DNA from: Saccharothrix syringae
GTDB taxonomy: Bacteria > Actinomycetota > Actinomycetes > Mycobacteriales > Pseudonocardiaceae
Assembly (NCBI RefSeq): GCF_009498035.1
Contig: NZ_CP034550.1
Span: forward strand, 4,402,001-4,466,000
Reading direction: 5' to 3'
Length of the DNA: 64,000 nucleotides
The notes beneath the pieces are model-generated. The model saw nothing but the letters and a program-made list of their open reading frames with translations. It did not search any database and was not told the DNA's origin. A program made the position numbers and the translations under genes. Shown piece after piece: positions 60,751-64,000 of this stretch (the stretch's first letter is position 1; every line of letters begins with the position of its first letter).

Positions 60751-62037
60751 ATGCCTGCCGCCGAGCACGAACCGGGCACGGTGCTCGACCACCGCCGCCT
60801 GCCCGCGGAGCTGTGGCCCGACCACGCCGCCGAAGCCCTCCAGGTCCTCTACCAGGGCCTGGGCTACGACGGCTCCGGTCGCGCGGTCAGCGGCTCGGTC
60901 TTCCTCCCGGCCGACCCGGCCCCGGGCCGCCCCGTCGTCAGCTACGCCCACGGCACCACCGGCCTGGCCGACCGCTGCGCCCCCTCCACCGCCGGCCTGA
61001 CCAGGCTCGAACGCGCCCACGTCGCCCGCTGGCTCGCCGCCGGCTACGCGGTGGCCGCCACCGACTACGAGGGCCTGGCCACCCCGGGCCCGCACCCGTA
61101 CTTCAACGGCGAGGCCGTGGCCGACGACGTGGTCGACATCGTGCGCGCCACCCGCCGGCTGGACCCCGGCCTCGGCCGCACCTGGCTCGTCGTCGGCTTC
61201 TCCCAGGGCGGCCACGCGGCCCTGTTCACCGGCCTGATCGCCGCCGGCCACGCGCCCGAGCTGGACTTCCGCGGCACCGTCGCCCTGGCCCCGCCGGTGC
61301 ACCTGCCGCGGCTGGTCGCCCTGGTCACCGCCGACGGCGCGCGGCCGCTGTCGGTGCTGCTGCCGTTCCTCCTGGCGGGCCTGCGCACGTCCCACCCGCG
61401 CTTCGACGCCCGGGCCCTGCTCACCGACGCGGGCGGCCGGCTGCTCGACGTGGCCGCGAGCGCCACCCTGGTCGACATGTTCCACGCCGTCGCGGGCCTG
61501 ACCAACGACGACATGGGCACCACCGGCCTGCCCACCCGCCCGGGCGTCGCCGAGGTCCTGCACGCCTGCCGCGTGCCCGTCACGCGCATGGACCGCCCCG
61601 TGCTCATCACGGCGGGCACGGCGGACGAGGTCGTGCCCCTGCCCGTGGTGGAGGGCTTCGCCGCCGACCTGGCGGGCACCGGCACGAGCGTCCGCTTCGA
61701 CCGGCACGAGGGCGCCACGCACGCGGGCGTCCTCTCGGCGGGGTACGACCCGGCCGGGCGCGACGACCTGGTCGCCTGGGCCGACGCGCTCGTCGCGGAG
61801 CACCCGGAACCGGGGTTCGACCTGCTCGACGCGGACGGCGACGGCACGCTCACGCGTGACGATGTCGACGTGCTGGCCCTGCGCCGGGCCCAGGGGCTCG
61901 GCGAGCCGCCCGGTTCGCCGCGGGCGCGGGCGCTGCGCGCGGAGTACCGGGGCCGGTGGGACGACCTGGCGCGCCGGGCCGACGCCGACCGGGACGGCCG
62001 GATCAGCCGGGACGAGTTCCGCCGCCTGCTCGGCTGA
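60751..62037 (+). CDS. Lipase-like alpha/beta-hydrolase with C-terminal EF-hand pair
   Basis: This 428-residue protein joins two parts. Residues 1-350 form an alpha/beta-hydrolase close to the secretory lipase group: YAHGTTG oxyanion region, nucleophile Ser in VGFSQGGH, Asp in GTADEVVP and His in EGATHAG. The last 70 residues carry two EF-hand calcium loops, DADGDGTLTRDD and DADRDGRISRDE, each with Asp at positions 1, 3 and 5. No signal peptide is seen, which is unusual for this lipase group and suggests a cytoplasmic enzyme that may respond to calcium. GGAGGAGGG precedes the ATG and TACCGT near 60729 could be the -10 box. The substrate is unknown, probably an ester or acylglycerol. Confidence 0.8.
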   Translation: MPAAEHEPGTVLDHRRLPAELWPDHAAEALQVLYQGLGYDGSGRAVSGSVFLPADPAPGRPVVSYAHGTTGLADRCAPSTAGLTRLERAHVARWLAAGYAVAATDYEGLATPGPHPYFNGEAVADDVVDIVRATRRLDPGLGRTWLVVGFSQGGHAALFTGLIAAGHAPELDFRGTVALAPPVHLPRLVALVTADGARPLSVLLPFLLAGLRTSHPRFDARALLTDAGGRLLDVAASATLVDMFHAVAGLTNDDMGTTGLPTRPGVAEVLHACRVPVTRMDRPVLITAGTADEVVPLPVVEGFAADLAGTGTSVRFDRHEGATHAGVLSAGYDPAGRDDLVAWADALVAEHPEPGFDLLDADGDGTLTRDDVDVLALRRAQGLGEPPGSPRARALRAEYRGRWDDLARRADADRDGRISRDEFRRLLG

Positions 62038-62324
62038 AAAACCCGCATTTCCGCCACCCCCGGATAAGTGCAACGACGGTGTTCCGGAACGCTTCTCACC
62101 GGTGTCGTTCGGGTGCCCGAACCCATTACCGGGGTAATGACCGCACCAGGTCCGTCGCTCGCCCCAATTCGATGCCCCGAACAGGCGAATTTCCCCTCGT
62201 CGGCCCTCTTCCTCCGGCGAACGGAGGATGGCGGCCTTTGCCGCCCTGCCCGAACCTTGACGCGTCGGTGACCCAACCGGCGTTTTGTCGAGTTCCTTCT
62301 CCCGGTAGATCCCCGGAGGTATTC
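62038..62324. other. Intergenic region with several inverted repeats
   Basis: No gene is seen here. It holds TTCGGG-TG-CCCGAA (62108-62121), CATTACC-GG-GGTAATG (62124-62139) and the hairpin GGCGGC-CTTT-GCCGCC (62230-62245). The base composition is more AT-rich than elsewhere, as expected for the promoter region of the secreted protein gene that follows. The ribosome site GGAGG lies just before the ATG at 62325. Confidence 0.6.
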
Positions 62325-62858
62325 ATGCCCTTATCCCGGCTGGTCGGCAGGCGTGCCCTGGTCGCCAGAGCCGTCGTCGCCCTTTTCGTCGCGGTCGCCG
62401 CGGCCGTCACCCTGGCGCCGAGCGCGAATGCCGCGTCGCTCTACGAGCCGTTCTACCGGCTCTACAACCCGCAGACCGGCGACAACTACAACACGACCAA
62501 CCGCAGCGAGGTCGTCAACCTGCCCGTCGGCTACACCTACAGCGGCATCGACGCTTTCGTCTCCACCACCCCGCAGGCCGGCCTGGTGCCGTTCTACCGC
62601 ATCTACAGCCCGCAGCGGAAAGACCGCTTCCACACCGCGAGCTGGGACGAGGTCGTCGCCGCGACCGGCAGCCAGGGCTACACCTACGAGGGGATCGGCG
62701 CCTACGTCCTCCCGGCCGGCTCCGGCGCCGGGATCCCGTTCCACCGGCTGCGCCACCCGGGCAACGGCGACCACGTGCTGATGACCAGCCAGGCCGAGGT
62801 CAACCACGCGATCAACGCCGGGTACCGCTACGAGGGCGTGGCGGCCGAGGTCGGGTAG
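62325..62858 (+). CDS. Secreted protein with three DUF5648-type repeats
   Basis: This 177-residue protein has a clear Sec signal peptide: a basic start (RLVGRRALVAR), a hydrophobic core and a cleavage site after SANA near residue 37. The mature part is three similar repeats of about 45 residues (FYRLYNPQTGDNYNTT, FYRIYSPQRKDRFHTA and FHRLRHPGNGDHVLMT), each ending in a GYxYxGI-like strand. This pattern matches the DUF5648 domain found in secreted actinobacterial proteins and often attached to hydrolases. Here it stands alone. It may bind carbohydrate or cell wall, but that is inference. Confidence 0.82.
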   Translation: MPLSRLVGRRALVARAVVALFVAVAAAVTLAPSANAASLYEPFYRLYNPQTGDNYNTTNRSEVVNLPVGYTYSGIDAFVSTTPQAGLVPFYRIYSPQRKDRFHTASWDEVVAATGSQGYTYEGIGAYVLPAGSGAGIPFHRLRHPGNGDHVLMTSQAEVNHAINAGYRYEGVAAEVG

Positions 62859-62872
62859 GCCGCGGGACGGGG

Positions 62873-62903
62873 GCGGGTGCGCTAGACGCGTTCCGGCACC
62901 CGC
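62873..62903. terminator. Hairpin between convergent genes
   Basis: GCGGGTGC (62873-62880) and GCACCCGC (62896-62903) form an 8-bp stem over a 15-base loop. It lies between the secreted-protein stop and the VanZ-RDD stop. It is a plausible shared terminator. Confidence 0.45.
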
Positions 62904-63934
62904 TCCGACACCGCCCGCGTGCCCGCCACCCGCTCGTGCCACCCGGCCTGGTCCCGCCGGAACACCGGCACCGCGAACGTCCCCGCCAGCACCACCGCGA
63001 TCACCAGCAGGTCCAGCCACCACCAGCCCAGCCGGGGCGACACCGCCACCGCGTACGCGAGCAGCCCCGTCACCCCCAGCAGCTCGCGCACCGCGATCCG
63101 CCCGGCACCGGCCCGACCACCGCCCGGCAGCCGGGTCCGGTACCGCAGCAGCCACCCGCCGAACGTCCAGCCGCCGCTCACCGCCGGCACCACCACCCGC
63201 AGCAGGGCGGTCAGTGCCAGCGCCCACCACGCCCCGGGCAGCAGCAGCCGGCACACCAGCGCCACCACGAGCAGGTCCACCACGAGCCCGCACAGGCGCC
63301 GGGGCACGCTCACCGTGCCCGGCGGCGCGGTGGCGTCCGCCGCGTCGGGCACCGCAGGCACGACCACCGCCACCGGCGCGAGCATCCACCCCAGCAGCGC
63401 GCCCGCGGTGTTGGAGATCAGGTCGTCCACGTCCGCGATCCGGTACGGGCACGGGTAGTAGCCGAAGTTCCCGGTGTACTGCACCACCTCGACGGCCAGC
63501 GACACGCCCAACCCGACGCACACCACCGCGAACGGCCCCCGCCGGTACGCCTTGCGCAGCACCACGCCCAGCGGCACGAACAGCGCCACGTTGAACGCCT
63601 GCTGGAGGAACGCCTGCGAGGTCGCCATCGCCTGGATGCCCGAACGCCCGGTGGCCGCCATGTTGTTGCGCATGTCGGTGACCCACTGGAACGGCGTGGT
63701 GGACAGCATCGTCTCGCCCCGGCACACCTGCGCCCGGTCCGGGAACGGCAGGAAGATCAGCGCCAGCGCCACCAGGCCGTACGCCAGCAGCCCGTAGAGC
63801 ACCACCGCCCGGCGCGGCTCGACGCGCCCGAACCGCCAGTAGTGCAGCGCCACCAGCGGCAGCAGCAACAGCGCGCCGACACCGACGAAGGTCGAGAACC
63901 CCGTCCGCGCGGGCTCCAGGTACGAACTCAACAT
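62882..63934 (-). CDS. VanZ-like/RDD fusion membrane protein
   Basis: This 350-residue polytopic membrane protein has two parts. The N-terminal half has VanZ-like features: several hydrophobic helices and the conserved segment EVVQYTG...RIADVDDLISNTAGALLG. The C-terminal half matches the RDD family, with an Arg-Arg pair and Asp in its first helix (VPRRLCGLVVDLL) and later GWTFGGWLLRYR. GTG at 63940 is possible, but ATG 63934 has better spacing to GGAG. VanZ proteins are linked to glycopeptide tolerance and RDD proteins to transport, yet neither activity can be inferred here. Nothing but the upstream region follows to the end of the window. Confidence 0.8.
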   Translation of the reverse strand: MLSSYLEPARTGFSTFVGVGALLLLPLVALHYWRFGRVEPRRAVVLYGLLAYGLVALALIFLPFPDRAQVCRGETMLSTTPFQWVTDMRNNMAATGRSGIQAMATSQAFLQQAFNVALFVPLGVVLRKAYRRGPFAVVCVGLGVSLAVEVVQYTGNFGYYPCPYRIADVDDLISNTAGALLGWMLAPVAVVVPAVPDAADATAPPGTVSVPRRLCGLVVDLLVVALVCRLLLPGAWWALALTALLRVVVPAVSGGWTFGGWLLRYRTRLPGGGRAGAGRIAVRELLGVTGLLAYAVAVSPRLGWWWLDLLVIAVVLAGTFAVPVFRRDQAGWHERVAGTRAVSERVPERV

Positions 63935-64000
63935 GTCCACGGCTCCGCTTGCTCAGCGCGACGGGGTGAACCTCCTTTATCCAACCGCCCCGCCCGCCAA

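Noticed and set aside
63960..64000. Sequence on the plus strand resembling the 3' end of 16S rRNA (CCTCCTT in GGTGAACCTCCTTTATCC)
   Set aside because: Only about 15 bases match loosely and no rRNA precedes it. On the minus strand it is a ribosome-site-like AAGGAGG without a start codon, so it is probably chance.

Overview
The window is very GC-rich (roughly 75 percent by eye). Its genes start at ATG, GTG and sometimes TTG and often overlap by one to eight bases. It carries a modular type I polyketide synthase (PKS) locus followed by a carotenoid locus. This points to an actinomycete, most likely of the Pseudonocardiales (Saccharothrix-like). The assembly line closely resembles what I remember of the nocamycin cluster (ncm) of Saccharothrix syringae and the related tirandamycin and streptolydigin clusters. 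The organism and product assignments come from gene content and memory, not from a database search.

Bases 1-47690 hold an acyl-tetramic acid antibiotic cluster. A Dieckmann-cyclase-like protein with a visible Cys-Asp-His triad (22-840) precedes a C-A-PCP peptide synthetase (851-4165) whose adenylation pocket reads close to the glycine code. A short-chain dehydrogenase (minus strand) and a small VOC protein follow. Five collinear PKS proteins (5499-44117) carry a KSQ loading module and eight extension modules. The read-out is: load acetyl; M1 methylmalonyl, KR; M2 methylmalonyl, no reduction; M3 malonyl, KR; M4 methylmalonyl, DH-KR; M5 methylmalonyl, A-type KR; M6 methylmalonyl, DH-KR; M7 malonyl, DH-KR; M8 malonyl, no reduction. 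There is no terminal thioesterase. The beta-keto chain is instead expected to pass to glycine on the peptide synthetase and to be released by Dieckmann cyclisation as a 3-acyl tetramic acid with a dienoyl side chain. A GH16-like protein (TrdE type), a class II terpene-cyclase-like protein with an altered acid motif and a cytochrome P450 follow in one translationally coupled string. These, with the dehydrogenase, are the likely builders and oxidisers of the bicyclic ketal.

Bases 47691-53181 hold a strong terminator, a PadR-MFS exporter operon with a palindromic operator candidate, and a HelD-type RNA-polymerase helicase divergent from a leaderless TetR gene. The tirandamycin and streptolydigin family inhibits bacterial RNA polymerase, and some actinobacterial HelD proteins protect RNA polymerase from rifamycins. 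HelD is therefore a credible, untested self-resistance candidate and the most interesting lead here.

Bases 53182-64000 look like ordinary chromosome with a small carotenoid locus: methyltransferase, Rieske protein, crtB, and divergent crtE-crtI. Around it lie an Ohr-like protein, an epoxide hydrolase, a proline-rich micro-protein with its own terminator, a lipase with EF-hands, a secreted DUF5648-type protein and a VanZ-RDD membrane protein. No tRNA, rRNA, CRISPR array, insertion sequence or prophage was seen. The antibiotic cluster probably continues upstream of base 1, because expected tailoring genes such as the methyl-ester-forming methyltransferase are absent.
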